Below, one piece after another: positions 32,401-44,688 of a stretch of DNA of 64,000 bases; the stretch's first letter is position 1; the number at the start of each line of letters is the position of its first letter. The stretch comes from Paulownia fortunei (lineage: Eukaryota; Streptophyta; Magnoliopsida; Lamiales; Paulowniaceae). The notes under the pieces were generated by a model that was not told the origin of the DNA, did no database searches, and was given only the letters and a program-made list of their open reading frames with translations. The DNA is taken from contig CM033110.1 of the NCBI GenBank assembly GCA_019321725.1, forward strand, positions 19,523,278 to 19,587,277. Reading direction: 5' to 3'. Made by a program: the position numbers and the translations under genes.

Positions 32401-34508
32401 CTATATTTTATTGAGCTTATGAGCCCACCCAAACACCCTCTAAGTACTTAGTTGTGTTGTAAGCTATTAAATTATAAAAATGACATTAATTTTTTATTTT
32501 ATGATATTTTTTTATTTTATGAGATCATTACACGTATTAAGGACTTTCAATATCACTAGCACTATCAAGATGGATAATATATAATTTCCTATTTGGGAAA
32601 GCTTCCTTAAATACAAATATCATGTGTGTTGGTTTAGAGATGATAATGAGGTGAATTTAAATTCGAATTTGTCCTTAACTCAGTTTGTTTGGAAAGAATT
32701 TTTAAAATTATAAATAAGTTCGGAGTAGTTTTTGATTTTTAATAATATATTTTTAAAATTATAAAATGAGTCTATTGGAGCTAAATCGGATTTGATGAAT
32801 CAAAGTGAATTCAAGTTTCGATCTTTAAAAATCTAAATTGAACTATTTTGAATTTAACAAACTCAGTCAATTACCAGACTATTTTGATTTGTTAGCACAT
32901 CTTAATGTAGTATAAAGAATCAAGCGATCGCCTCCAAGGCATGGCTGCAGCACTAAGACGGTTGAAGGTTTTTCTTGAATATAGGAGTTCGAATTCTGGA
33001 AGATGCAAATGCTCTAATCTCTATGACGTGAAAAGAAATTTGTTGGAAGAGTTGACTACAGTAAATGTTATATTTAACTAGAGGCTCTTCCTTAACACTT
33101 AGCTCATCCAAAAAATAAATAAATAAATAAATTAGGCAAATCACTTGCACACACACTAGCAATCAAAACATTGTTTCTCACTTTTGTTTTAAGCTGACTT
33201 GAGGGAATACCTACAAACCAATCAATTTTCCCAGCTTCAAAGGGCTAAGGCTAGCACGTTAAACTTATGAATATATTCAATGCTACGTTCATATAAACAA
33301 GTTGATTCCAGCTAATAGTTTTGCTCCATACCTGTTATTTTTTACAGATGGATAAGACTTCTGTCCTGGGGGATACCATCAAGTACTTGAAACACCTCCA
33401 GGAGAAAGTGCAAACACTAGAGGAACAAGCGGCGAAGCAAACCATGGAATCGGTGGTGCTTGTGAAGAAATCACAAATAGTGGAGGACGAGGGGTCTTCC
33501 GATGAGAAAAGCTGGGGTTCTGATGGGCAGTCGCTGCCTGAAATTGAAGCCCGAGTCTGCGACAAAAGCATCCTTCTCAAAATCCACTGCGAGAAACGTA
33601 AGGGTGTTCTGGTGAAATTACTTGCTCAGGTGGAGAAGCTGAACATGGCTGTAGTCAATACAAGTGTCACCCCATTCGGGAGTTTGGCCCTTGACATCAC
33701 CATTATTGCAGAGGTTTGTTAGCATTCTATTCAAATTCCCAGCTTTAGTTTGACGAAAATTAAAAATGAATTTCATGAACTTTTTGGATAACATCCAACT
33801 TTACATATAGGATCTTAGGATCTTTTAAGAATTGACTTTATGAATGGACTTACTAACCTTTCTTTCTGTTTAAATACTTAAAATGATTAAAAATTTATTC
33901 CAAACTGAAAAAATTACAGTACACTTCCACAGTTCAAAGACTTCCTAACGTGGTGTTTTCTTTAGGTTGTATTTGAATTTGATAAGGATGTAGTTTGAAA
34001 TTCATTATAATAATTTAAATAATAATTTAAAATAAAAATTTAAAAATTTGAATTTTATTATATTCATTATATTATTTATATAAATTTAATATTATAAAAT
34101 TTTAATTTTAAATTTATTAATTCAAATGAAGCCTTAAATTTTAATCACACTCTTCTTTTTAATTTAAGCCCCCCATTTCACAAGAAAATTGCATAAATTA
34201 GCAGTCCTTTTATTTTATTCTTTTCTTTCTTCTCTTTTTTCAGCAGCAATGAAAATCATCCTATCTAAATGGGGAAGGATGAGGGAAGTTGGAATAGTTT
34301 TTCTTTAAAAACCTAGTCCCTCCACTATTGAGTTTCAAATATTTTGGGTCGAATCAGTTCTCGTGTTAACCCAACTTTATGTAGATAATAAATTTACTGA
34401 TGTTAAGTCTTCCGTTATGTAAACATGCAGATGAATAAAGAAATCGGCCTTGCGGCCAAAGACATCGTGAAAGCTCTTCGTTCTGCTCTCCAGGCTGCTG
34501 GTAACTAG
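29448..34508 (+). CDS. bHLH transcription factor, subgroup IVa, possible frameshift in exon 1
   Basis: Nuclear DNA-binding regulator of the bHLH18/19/20/25 (NAI1-like) group. In other plants this subgroup also includes activators of terpenoid pathways. Exons: 29448-30013, 33348-33713, 34431-34508, all phase 0. The conserved N-terminal DQCDFMDYIDEELAAILGED reads from the ATG at 29,448 (second ATG 29,466). The basic region HIMAERKRREQLSQRF (H, E, R for E-box contact) and helix 1 end exon 1. Exon 2 starts MDKTSVLGDTIKYLKHL (helix 2) and continues through an acidic linker into an ACT-like C-terminal domain. The N-terminal motif and the rest of exon 1 are in different frames: the first frame stops at 29,586, and the frame carrying the bHLH has no ATG before the basic region. 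So a one-base change near 29,540-29,560 has broken the gene, or the sequence holds an error. Exons 2 and 3 are intact. Confidence 0.75.
30131..30148. repeat. AT dinucleotide repeat in bHLH intron 1
   Basis: A short (AT)n run. Neutral microsatellite. Confidence 0.7.
31206..31505. mobile_element. CACTA-type MITE (5' end intact)
   Basis: Starts CACTATCAGAAAAAATAA and shares the internal pattern AAGTGATAATATTAA...TGTCACTAAT...TATGACAAAAA with four other copies in the window. The right end has decayed and lacks TAGTG. It lies in intron 1 of the bHLH gene. Confidence 0.6.
32138..32442. mobile_element. MITE with GAGGGTGTTTGG-type ends
   Basis: Left end TAGAGAGTATTTGACTAAA, right end (reverse strand) TTAGAGGGTGTTTGGGTGGG. 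The non-coding AT-rich core is about 270 bases. Ends of this style are common in plant hAT-like MITEs; superfamily is inferred. Confidence 0.5.
32935..33138 (+). mobile_element. Probable tRNA-derived SINE
   Basis: A box-A-like TGGCTGCAGCAC at about 32,943 and a box-B-like AGTTCGAATTC at about 32,986 are spaced as in tRNA promoters. The body is unique, and the copy ends in an (AAATA)n tail at 33,111-33,133. This order (pol III boxes, body, A-rich tail) fits a plant SINE in intron 1 of the bHLH gene. Target duplication not found. Confidence 0.45.
33965..34133. mobile_element. Tourist/PIF-like MITE with TTA target duplication
   Basis: TTA flanks both ends (33,962-33,964 and 34,134-34,136). The ends are inverted: GGTTGTATTTGAATT at left, and GGCTTCATTTGAATT on the reverse strand at right. 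The 169-base core is almost pure A/T. It sits in intron 2 of the bHLH gene. Confidence 0.6.
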
Positions 34509-36205
34509 AAAACCTAGCACCAGTTCATTTAAGGAGTATAAATGGATTATCTAAAACCGTCTTATGTTAGTAAGAATTATGCATGTGGAAATTTCAATTT
34601 GCCTTCTCCTCCCACTCCTTTGTAATCATCAATAATATCCATGTAAAAAATTTATAATTATTAGTGATTTATTTACTCTCTATATTGTACTTAATGATTT
34701 TTCTTTTTCCGTTGCTGGGGTGAGGTTTGCAACGATTTCGTCACCCCCGTCTATACCCCACTGTTGATGGTATTGATTGTCTTACTTTCTTGATCGCGAT
34801 GTAATCACATTTATTTTATGCATCATTTCATGCACAAAAACATTAAAAAGAAAATAAATAACATGATGAGAAAGTCACATCACAGTACTGCTTTGGCTTT
34901 TAGTACTCTCGGTATCTCATAAAAAATGTGCATGTATAAGCCCTGGACTTCAATCCACTCTTTCCCATAAAAAAATGTGCATGTATAAGACCCATGACTA
35001 CTTCAAGTACTAAGAACTAAGAAGCACACAAAAATATAATAGTTAATGTTCCATGAAAATTTTGTGATTAATCCAGCATGCACGTCAAATCTAAGCCACA
35101 GCAAAATAAATAAATAAATAAATAAATGGGGAAGACAATCGAGTATTAGTAATAGTAGTCCTTCTTATATAGTTATTAGTTTAGTTTTTCTTAAACTCTA
35201 AGGGCTCTTTTGCTTGGTGGGTTGTTATATATGGCTTGGTACCTTTTGTATTGATGTGTTTTCTTGGCAAATGTATGAATATTTTCCCTATCTATTGGTT
35301 GGTTGGCTGAAATTGCTTGATATCCCTTGTTGATATTAATAACCTTGTTTGGTTGGAGAAATTGATATTCTTGGATACATTATGCAAATCCAGAAATACC
35401 CCTGTGTAAAGCCCTGGCCTTCAATCCACTATTTCCCATCCTTCAAATGGCGTCTTTCCAAAAACAAGAATAATATGCCCGTACAAAACTTAATTATGGA
35501 GAAATATTTAATTTTATAAATCTTTCGTTTCATCAAAAAAATAAATTAGATATTCATGCTCTGGGAAATAAAAAGGCAATAAAATTGAATTTAATTTCAT
35601 AAATTTTGCATTTTATTTTTGATTTATGTAACTAAATTCTAAATTCAAATGAAGATTAATGAATATCAGAAAGTCCAAAAAAGAAACATAGCACTAAGTT
35701 GCAGTGCCATGGAAAAGTAAATTTCAATCGCTATGGAAAATAAAGGAGCTAGAAAAAGAAATCAACATAAAACTTTTAAAATTTTTCGTAAGCGCCCAGA
35801 ACGTTTAAATAATGGTGATTTTAGTTTTTTATTTTTTTACCTTTTATATGTAAAGGGTAAGTTCATCCATTAATAACTTAATATAGGTTGGACCATATCT
35901 TTGGATTACACCTCACATCTTGGAAGTGTGATCCATAATTAAAGAGCAAGCTTAATTGCTTGTCGGGCGACTTACAATTTATGAACCTAATTAATTTGAA
36001 GCAAATAATAAATCAGGTAGGTATATAAATCTATCATGCTTTTACAAAAGAGCCTAAATTTGAAAAGAGCAAAAATGTTCTTGGCCTAGGTATACTTGAG
36101 AGTGTTACTTGAACTCCGCTAGCAAGCTAGGTTTGGTAGCTGGGTGGACTCGTTCTATGGTATGGAGAAGTAGAAATCTTGATTGCTAGTTCAACTATGG
36201 AATAA
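34509..36205. other. Intergenic after first bHLH gene
   Basis: Likely 3' UTR to about 34,700. After that the DNA is AT-rich with an (AAAT)n microsatellite at about 35,105-35,128. A short string (AAAAAATGTGCATGTATAAG) occurs twice, near 34,921 and 34,969. No gene seen. Confidence 0.5.
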
Positions 36206-36557
36206 CACTACTACAAAAAGAATGTTAGTGTTAATATATCAAGTGATAATATTAAATTTGTTACTAATTATATATTTATTGATAAGTTTCATTTCTGTCA
36301 TAATTATAATTTTGCACATTTAATAATGACAAATATTATGTACTAAATTGTTATTTTTAAGAATTAGTGATACAAGAATTATGTATAAATTGTCACTACA
36401 GTTAATTCATGATATATGAATAATGTTAATTCAATAACAATAAAAATTACCAAAATGACTCAACAATAATGTGTTGTTAGTATATGTATGTAACTGCGAT
36501 AAAATTAACATTCCCATTTAGTATTTGTCACTAATATTGTTTTTTTTTTTTATAGTG
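36206..36557. mobile_element. CACTA-type MITE
   Basis: Begins CACTACTACAAAAAGAATG and ends with a poly-T tract and TATAGTG, giving CACTA...TAGTG termini. It shares the TCAAGTGATAATATTAA and ATTGTCACTA motifs with the other copies. Non-coding, 352 bases. Confidence 0.75.
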
Positions 36558-36582
36558 CAATAAGTAAAGGTAAATTGCTACT

Positions 36583-36777
36583 TAGGGGGTGCTTGGCTAA
36601 ACTTATTTAGAGCATCTTATTTGGAATCAATTCTTATTTTTTCCAAAAGAATTTACAAGATTTTAATATTTTATTTTGAAATCTTATAAACTCTTTTATA
36701 AAAATCTTTATTAAATACATTAAACATCTTACAAAATCTAAAATATATTACAAATATATTTAGCTAAACAAACTCTT
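36583..36777. mobile_element. MITE with GGTGCTTGGCTAAAC ends
   Basis: Left end TTAGGGGGTGCTTGGCTAAA, right end (reverse strand) AAGAGTTTGTTTAGCTAAAT. Same end style as the MITE at 32,138. Immediately follows a CACTA MITE. Confidence 0.55.
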
Positions 36778-39117
36778 GATGCGGCCCAAGCCACGACCTT
36801 GCATGCACAAGACACTGTTTGATTGCTAGCGAAGTTGCTAGGTGACGCGATCTAAAGGGTGTTAACTACATCCAACTTTTTTTAAGTTTAAGTTTTTGGC
36901 ATCCATTTTTTTAACAATTTGGATATTTGATAGACATTTTCTTTAGTATTATTTGATCAAAAAATTTAATAAAACTTTATTGAAAGATTAAAAAAACTTT
37001 TAACCCAATACATATGAAAGAAAGAAAGAAAAAAATCATCATCTAAAAATGAATAAAAATAAATAAATAAATAATTGAGATTCATTTTTAAACATTAGAA
37101 AAAATAAAAGTGAAACCAAGTACAAGCTTTGAAACCCTGTTTAATTGAAGACTAAATGTAGTAATTTTATATACGAAAAGTAATTTATTCTTTTAAAATA
37201 AGTAAGAACAAAATTTAAATTTGAAGTCCATATTCAACAATATAATAACATTGATTTAGTTTTATCATGAGAATTTGTAAAAAAGTATGTGGAAATTTTG
37301 TAAAATGATTTTTTATTGAATAAAATTCCCTCGTCATTAACATAAAATATATACCAATTTTAATAAGAGAAAACATTGCAAAACTTTTAAAGTAATTAAA
37401 AAAAATAGAACTGCAAAATTTTCTAACTATAAGTAAAAAATCAGAAATAAAGTCTAACATTTACTAAAATAGAGAGTACATATTAAGTTTCATACATTTA
37501 AAATAAGTACATATTTTTTAAATTAAGTGAGGCTCCTCTTTAAATGCATGTTTCTGATAAAAGTTTGTTATATCATGTATGAAAAATAACGCATTCATAA
37601 ATAACTCTCATTTAATTTTTTAGAAATTATTTATTTCTTATAAGTTTTTATTGTATTATTAAAGATGACAGTTGTAATTAAATTTAGGTCTCCCAATTTA
37701 TTTTGAAATTTATGCATATGAAAAATTATGAACCACTTATAATTATTAACGTCACGGTCATTATTCATATATAAAAATTAATTTACTCTTAATCATATAG
37801 AAGAGACCTTAAATTTTAAATTCATTTCCTTTTTTTAAAATTTATACAACATGAAAAATCTATAAATTACCCTTTTGGTTAGTCGTGTTTTGGTCTTTAA
37901 ATAAACTTGTATTTGAATATTTAATCAAATAGTACCAAAGGAACAATATTTATGAAAAATTCAAATATAAAAAAAGTTGGATATAAATAACACACGATTT
38001 AAACAACCTATACATATTACTAGGGGTTTAGATATTCTAGTCTTACTACTCTTTTTCTATTCTATCAAAATATCCACCAACTGTGTGAACATCACACTCC
38101 GCTGTTGTTCTGCCATCCCTTCCCTTTCGACATCCAACGTAGAGTTGTTATTTGGCAGTTTCTAGCCATCCGATGTAACCAAAGGATATTGGTGGAATGA
38201 TAGCCACCCAATTTCGTATCTTTATTAGGCGTCCAAGATCAGGTGCAGATGATGAGTGGGGACTGGGAACAACGTCGTAACCAAAAAATACATACGATAT
38301 TAAGTCTTTCTGGTCCAGCAAAGTGGGCACTCGAGGCTTTCATTTCAGACGTGGTTGTAGTTGATACGGCACCTTTGATGCATACATTGTTGTTTTCCTG
38401 TAAATGACAAAAGATCTTCTATCATACTTTTTTTTTAACGTTGAATTAATGTTTTTATTGATGAGTCGTAAATGCCATTTTATTGTCCTGTTTCTTTTAA
38501 AAAGAACATAATATATTCTGTATTAAGAAAAAATAATACCCAACTCATTTTTTTATTTATTAAACTAAAAAATGACCAACTTACTCAAATAGATATATGC
38601 TAATGATTTTTTTTTTTTTACTTTAGCACATGTATAATATATATTTACTTATAACATGTATGTTATTCCAAAATACATAAAATAATATAAATATTTTTAA
38701 GTAATAAAATTTATTCATAATTTTCGAAATAAAAGGTGAAGTATATTAGTACATCAAAGTTCAATATGCTTATCTAGACATTTGACATGTTTGATATTAT
38801 GTAATATGAGATAAATTCCTAATGATTATACAATCATATTTTCTAATTTAATAATTCAAATTATCTTGAATAGAATAATGAGAATGTTAATAAGAAACAT
38901 ATTTTTTTCACATTTTCAAATAATATATACATCATTAATAAATACACTAGTCAGCAAAGCACACACAATTTAAGTTAAAAAAATAGGTAAAAAGAATTTT
39001 GATAAAAATTAATTAAATAAATGTGAAAATTTGATAAGAAAAGTGAAAGATGAGCGAACAGAGGAGAAAGAAGAGACATGAGAGATGATTTAGACAAAAT
39101 ATAATTAAAAAAATAGA
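36778..39117. other. Intergenic, AT-rich
   Basis: No gene supported. A 60-codon frame on the - strand (38,330-38,148) within a less AT-rich island of about 250 bases reads YDVVPSPHSSSAPDLGRL and IRNWVAIIPP. It looks protein-like but is not recognised, and neighbouring frames suggest a broken fragment. The rest is A/T-rich. Confidence 0.4.
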
Positions 39118-39187
39118 GAGAAAGAAGATGAGATGAGAAGAGGAGAGAATGTGAGAAAGAAGATGAGATGAGAAGATGAGAGAATGT
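39118..39187. repeat. 35-bp purine tandem repeat, two units
   Basis: Two nearly identical 35-base units of GAGAAAGAAGATGAGATGAG type sit in a wider purine-only tract (about 39,040-39,205). Strand asymmetry is complete: almost no pyrimidine except T. Confidence 0.8.
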
Positions 39188-39359
39188 GAGAGACGAGACA
39201 TGAGAAAATAAAACTAACTCCGAGATCACTCACTCCTCTTCAATTCTTAGTAGTAGGCAACTTTCAATATTGGGTAAAACCATCAATTTCTCTATATAAA
39301 GTAAAACGTACATATGTCTTTTAGGTTGTTGAGAGTCAATTTTTCTAGGTATTTATGGG

Positions 39360-40020
39360 TGTTAGGTATGCAAATAAAGTATCACATTGGCTACAAAGAG
39401 AATTATGAGTTTATAAGCATGTACAATATCTTAATTAGTATGATGCATTTTGAGTAAAGTTCAGAAGCAAATCCATGAAAGTTTAGACCAAAAGTGGGCG
39501 ATCTTATACTAATATAGAGTTATGCATAGTGTCTTTTGCATAGCAACAAGTGGTATCAGAGCGATGCCTCGTACTTAGCCATGTGGAGGAATATTCTTGG
39601 TGCCAAACAAAGATGATAAGCTCCAAGCGAATAATGAAATATGTGGTTAAGTTCTTTTGGATAGGCGTTGTGCTCTAATGCTTCGTGGATGTGTTTGTTT
39701 CCCACACGGTGAAGATCCGTTAACTTGGATAAATCGAGTTTTCGAGCTAGTAGGCGGTACTCTAGTACTTCATATAAGGCATATATTCCAACGATGTGAG
39801 TAATCGATTAAATAAAACAAGATCTTCCCAATGAAAAAGATAAATTTTGAAACCTCGTTTGAATGGAAACTCACTAATCCTTTGTTTGATGAGAGAATTG
39901 TTAGACGTACAAACAAAATCTCACATTGACTAGAAACGGAGAGGATCATGAATTAAACATATGAATCATATATTCATTGATACAAGGCCTTTTGGGTTGG
40001 ATGACTATGGGTTTACAACA
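39360..40020 (+). mobile_element. TRIM retrotransposon
   Basis: The left LTR (39,360-39,548, 189 bases) runs from TGTTAGG to GCAACA. It is followed at 39,551 by TGGTATCAGAGC, the primer-binding site matching initiator Met-tRNA. After a 350-base non-coding interior, a shorter right copy begins TGTTAG (39,899), shares the TCACATTGRCTA...GAG box and ends ACAACA at 40,020. No protein coding. Size and layout fit terminal-repeat retrotransposons in miniature. Confidence 0.7.
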
Positions 40021-40838
40021 AGTGGAGCTGTTCGGTAAACAATTTGACCATGCATTGTTTTTTCTCATGGATTTGCAAAGACAATGAAGATTTGCGAAAG
40101 AAGATGGGAATGGTAGAAAAGGTAAATATTATTGAAACTATGTTGTCTTTATTTTTTCTTGATTGTAGTTGTTGCTTATTAATTTTTCTTTAACATTAAT
40201 AACTTAATTATAATTTCGATAGATGGACATGTGTTAATTATATATGGGTATCGCACAATTATAATAAAACATCTAAAAACACAATATGATCTTCTATTAG
40301 ATCTTTTATATATCACATAATTATAAAGCTAAGGTCCCAAACTTTATAATAAGAGATTTTGGTTGTGAATCCCACCAAAAGTGTGAATAGTGATCTACTT
40401 TACCTGTAGTGTTTTATTCTTTACAGAGAATAGTTGGTTATGATTTATAATTATCAAGGAAGTGTAAAAATAGTAGCCCTTTATTTATGTGAAACTTTTG
40501 ATTGAATGGACCAAGTACAATTCATGCACCATCCTGAGATTAAAGAGAGTAAAGGTAATGAAAACACCACTTTTTTATAATTCAATAACTAACAATAAAT
40601 CGGATACAACTTTAGAACAACCCTTAAATATAGTTGCTTATTAGGATAAGTACTGTTGCGTGCAAGCAATTCTGCAGTTACAGACATTGTTAACTTTGGT
40701 ATGATTCTTGAAAAAAAGTGTACTACACCTGAAAGCAAAGGACAAGCCGACAACGTAGCTTGCGATATTTGCACTAACGAAGATATACAAACGACAGCGA
40801 TGAAAAATACAGAATTTTACAGTGACTGAAAAATCCAA

Positions 40839-41299
40839 TCTTCGCGAATCAATGAGATTTCAAGGACAATATCAATGAATACTTGGCTGCTATCCACAAG
40901 TTAAAGGACTTCCAAACTTCAAAACTGTTTATACCCTAGAAGCAATTCTCCAAATTCGATCAATATTCTGAAAAGCAGCTCCACCACTGCATCTCCAGCT
41001 CCCCGGCCCTGTCAAGAACCACCACAACTCTGCCCTGAACCACCACCATGTGCGCCTCTTCCCCGACTCAGTTGTACCACCAAATCTCGGCTTGGAACTT
41101 CCCCAAGTTGGTGTTGATCGAACTACTCAAACAGGAGTAAATTATCCCTATCGAGCTTCTTCTACTCCTTCCCTGATAATGAGGCACCTTCTACTCAAAC
41201 CCATGATCGCAAATTGACAAGATCACCAAGAGAAAGCAGCGCGAACAGCTCAGCCAGCGATTCGTTGCTCTTTCATCCATGGCTCCTTGCCTCAAGAAC
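40839..41299 (+). pseudogene. bHLH subgroup IVa exon 1 relic
   Basis: Starts with a decayed copy of the DQCDFMDYIDEELAAI motif: DNA at 40,848-40,895 reads DQ, stop, DFKDNINEYLAAI, with TGT changed to TGA. Near the end a frame reads KRKQREQLSQRFVALSS, then PCLKN and a GT donor at 41,300, matching the exon 1 end of the two other bHLH genes here. In between, several frame changes and a Pro/Thr-rich stretch occur. No second or third exon was found downstream. This is a dead paralogue of the genes at 29,448 and 55,760. Confidence 0.8.
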
Positions 41300-42339
41300 G
41301 TACATTATGGGTTTTAATTATATAACTATATTGTATTTTCCCTTACACTAATATACTAAAGTCGATTTCGCAGTCTCTACAGTAATGCAAGGGCAAGTAA
41401 TGCAAATCAACGGCCTAAAACAACAACCTAAACAGATATTTCTGGGTCGTTGATCTGCATCACTTATCTCCCGCATGCCTAATTTCTCTTGCAACCTTAA
41501 ATGTTCTCTCAGGAACAGTGAAGAGCCCCTTTATATAAACCTTTGGATTGGCAGAATTAATTTTGCTGAAATATGTTCACCTCATGCCCCACGCCAGTCA
41601 CATAGTTTAATGATTTATTACCTCTTTCCTACCGTAAATATACGGCCCTCGCGCGTGCATAACTTTTGTGAACATTCACATTTAAAAGGGAAAAAAAAAA
41701 TAAAAAATGGGACTGGGCTTTCTCATGCAGACCCAAAAGAAAAAGAATAGTTCCCCGTGGATCGCATTCCATGAATGCTGTCTCTGATGTAGCTGTGAAA
41801 TATAATTCGTGTAAAGAAATACGCTCGACTTCCACATGTACACTACAAAACAGAATACAGTACTAGCTGCTTTCTGGAAGTTTTTGGAGTATATGTAAAC
41901 ATTATTACTTCAAGTGTACAAACAAAAATCTTGGGAAAATTTTGAAATTACAGCCTTGGATGTGAAAAGGAGCAGAGAAATACCCAGACAAGAGTTTGAT
42001 TTCTGTTGAGATAAGGATGTACAGCAAAACACCTAACATATCCAGTTTTCTGTACAGTTCGTATGGCTGTTTCCATGTCAGACAGTTCGATACTAAAATT
42101 TCAGCAAGTTCCGAAATCGCTTAACATTCATACTACATCTGATGTATTATTTATTGAGCATTTGGATAATTGATAAGTATTTTATTTATTATAAAATGGA
42201 GTACTTGTGCATCATCAATATTGTCAATGTATAGTCTATCTCATGTATCATCTCAAATACTTAATATGGCTACATTGAGAAACAATTAAATCGCAAATGT
42301 TCAGTTATTAATCTTTGAAAATCCATTCGGATTGGTGGG
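41300..42339. other. Intergenic
   Basis: No gene or clear element seen. Would have held the rest of the bHLH relic; no helix 2 or ACT-like sequence is visible. Confidence 0.45.
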
Positions 42340-42864
42340 TGATGTGGCCTAAATTAGACTTTGCCATTGGACCTTAGTGTTTGAGTTTAGCACTTCCTGA
42401 AATAGCTGACCTAGGTAGAATTGAGCTTACCTGGATAAAGCCGAACTGAGCTGAATAGATTCGAGCTGATGAGCTCAATTTGGGTTCAGCGGAAAAAGAG
42501 TCATATCCTATTTATGCCAAGTTCTAGATAATGAAATGAGATCCTACCTTATCTAGATTCTTTAATTCACGGGAGATTTAATGGGTGAGAATTATCCAAT
42601 AAAATAATAGATTCCTTTTTGGTCTCAGTTACTTTTTTATTTGCATGTTATATATACTTCTTATTGATCATAAGGTACGTTCTTTTCATGAGATATATAT
42701 TTTAGTTGAATGATTGATTGATTATCTTCGAATACTTACTGACTTGACCGTCGGAGAGTTTTCGTTGGCCAACCCCAATACTTTGCAGATTAATCCAAAT
42801 GTGATTCGTGGATCAAAATATTAGATTTAAGGTTCTTGATTCATGCCGAAAATTGAGCACATCA
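42340..42864 (+). repeat. Left LTR of gypsy element
   Basis: Starts TGATGTGGCC and ends near TTGAGCACATCA. Contains a TTATATATACTT TATA-like stretch at about 42,648 and shares long blocks with 47,600-48,023. Confidence 0.8.
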
Positions 42865-42966
42865 AATAGTGCCGTTTGTGGAAAAATTTGAGTTGAGACG
42901 TGAGTTTTGATTTGTTGTTCTTGAATTTTTTCTGGGAATTTTGAGAATTTTCTTGTAAATTTTTAT

Positions 42967-43655
42967 GGCAAGTAGAGATATGCTTAGAGATTTGAATAAG
43001 GAGATGGATGAGCACGCTGGTTGTGAGAGGGACTATGATGAGGAAAGTGTGGATGATGATGAGCCACCACCAATTACTCCGGCTACTGTTCCCCGTCCGC
43101 CGCAAGTTTAGAGATCGGGAAACAAGAATGGTTTTACCTCCAACACTTATGTAGCTCTTACTTTAAAGCAATTGCAGGGTATGATTGTTGTTGTGGTAGA
43201 TGCAACACTAAAGTAGGAGGAGTTTGCACAACCTTTTCTCCCACCTCAAGGAAGAGGATGTGAACAACTAAGAAAAATGATAGACTAGTGCCAGTGATAG
43301 GTAGGCAGGAGGAAAAAGGTCATACTTTTATTGGCTTGGGGAAGAACATTGGAAAGGCTAAGTTTGATGTCGATCCAGATAGGTCACAAGAGATGGATAA
43401 CTTTTATCAAGAGTTGAGGGAGATCAAGTAGAGAATGCTAGGGAAGATGAGAATTCCTTTTTCAGAAGAGGTCATGGCGGATGAGTTACCCCCTAGCTTC
43501 AAGCCACTTAGTTATGAGTATGATAGGACCACAGATCCCTAAGATCATGTCTGTAGGTTTGAGAATTTAGCTCTTCCTTATCGGTATTCTGACGGAGTAA
43601 ATTGCAGACTATTTCTGACCATGCTGACTAAGTCAGCTCAGCAATGGTTCAACCA
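42967..43655 (+). pseudogene. Gypsy gag, N-terminal half
   Basis: An ATG at 42,967 opens a short acidic frame to a stop near 43,111. Further on, with stops (DP-stop-DHVC at 43,541), the frame reads CRFENLALPYRYSDG, then FLTMLTKSAQQWFNQ, the centre of a retrotransposon gag domain. The similarity ends at WFNQ (about 43,655). Dead. Confidence 0.75.
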
Positions 43656-43727
43656 GCGAAATAGAGTTCACTTGAAACATGGAAAGACCCCTTATGAACA
43701 ATGGAAAGCTAACAAGCATACATAAGT
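43656..43727 (+). pseudogene. Scrap resembling copia integrase
   Basis: Directly after the gag break, the frame reads VHLKHGKTPYEQWKANK. The KTPYExW motif is typical of the C-terminal part of copia integrase. Only about 24 codons, so the call is weak; it suggests a patch from another element. Confidence 0.3.
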
Positions 43728-43939
43728 TCCCTATGCAAGCCAAAATACGGCTATTTTAAAAATTGCTATTATCAAGCTACATAGTTGGAGTTGCGAAATG
43801 TTTTTTCAGAATACCATACATCTATTTTACATCTCCTAGGCGAAAATGTTCAATAATGTATATATATTGGACTTTTTTTATTTAATCAAAAAATATACTC
43901 ATAAATTGAAAGTATTAAGTTGGGGGTCTTCCTATTTTA

Positions 43940-44688
43940 TCCTATTGGGGCCTTGTTGACCTTCTATATCTTAATGGATGAACTCTTCTAGGTGACCCTC
44001 CATAATGACCCTTTCAATTTCATCATTTAGGTGATAACATTCATCTTTCATGTGCTTATATTCATTATGAAACCTACATAATTTATTAGACTCAGCTTTC
44101 GTAGGTTCGCTCTTACTTTTGTTGGGCCATTGAACCAAATTCCTATCCTCTATCGCTGTGAGGACCTCTAATCTAGGTATGCTCAGGGAGTGTACTGTTC
44201 ATATTTACCCAAATGAAATGTATTCTCCTTAAGCTCAATTTTAGATTTTTAGGAGATCTTTCTTTTCTTTTCTTCTTATGTTTCTCCTCAATATTTGTTC
44301 TTTTTGTCTTTCGAGCTTTCTGCATATTAATATATTTCTCGGCAAGAGCTAGTAGGCCATCAAAATTCCGAGTTGGATTCTTAGCTAGTGATTCATAAAA
44401 CTCACCATCTTGGAGGCTTTGAGCCAAGACATTAGCCAACACATCTTAGGTGGCTAATGGGACCTCCAAAATAGCCAAGGTGAACTTTCGTATATAACTT
44501 CTCAGACCCTCATTCTCTTTCTGCTTAAGCCTGAATAGAATCAGAACTATCTTTTGATATCTCCTTGAGTTGGCGAACTGATGCAAGAATGCCAAACTAA
44601 ATTCCTCTATATATTTATAGAGCTGAACTCCAAAGAATATTTGTTGATTACAAACATGATCTGAGAAGAGCTCATTGATTATGAACAA
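43940..44688 (-). pseudogene. Gypsy gag, C-terminal half, inverted
   Basis: Read leftwards, the frame (one in-frame TAA at 44,446) gives LHQFANSRRYQK, LFRLKQKENEGLRSYIRKF and LAEKYINMQKARK. It then continues to a CRFHNEYKHMKDEC knuckle (C-x2-H-x4-H-x4-C spacing) at about 44,078-44,037, followed by DEIERVIMEGHLEEFI. These are the downstream part of a Tat-like gypsy gag and begin where the + strand gag piece stops. Its first residues (IINELFS) are the edge of the minisatellite. Confidence 0.75.
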
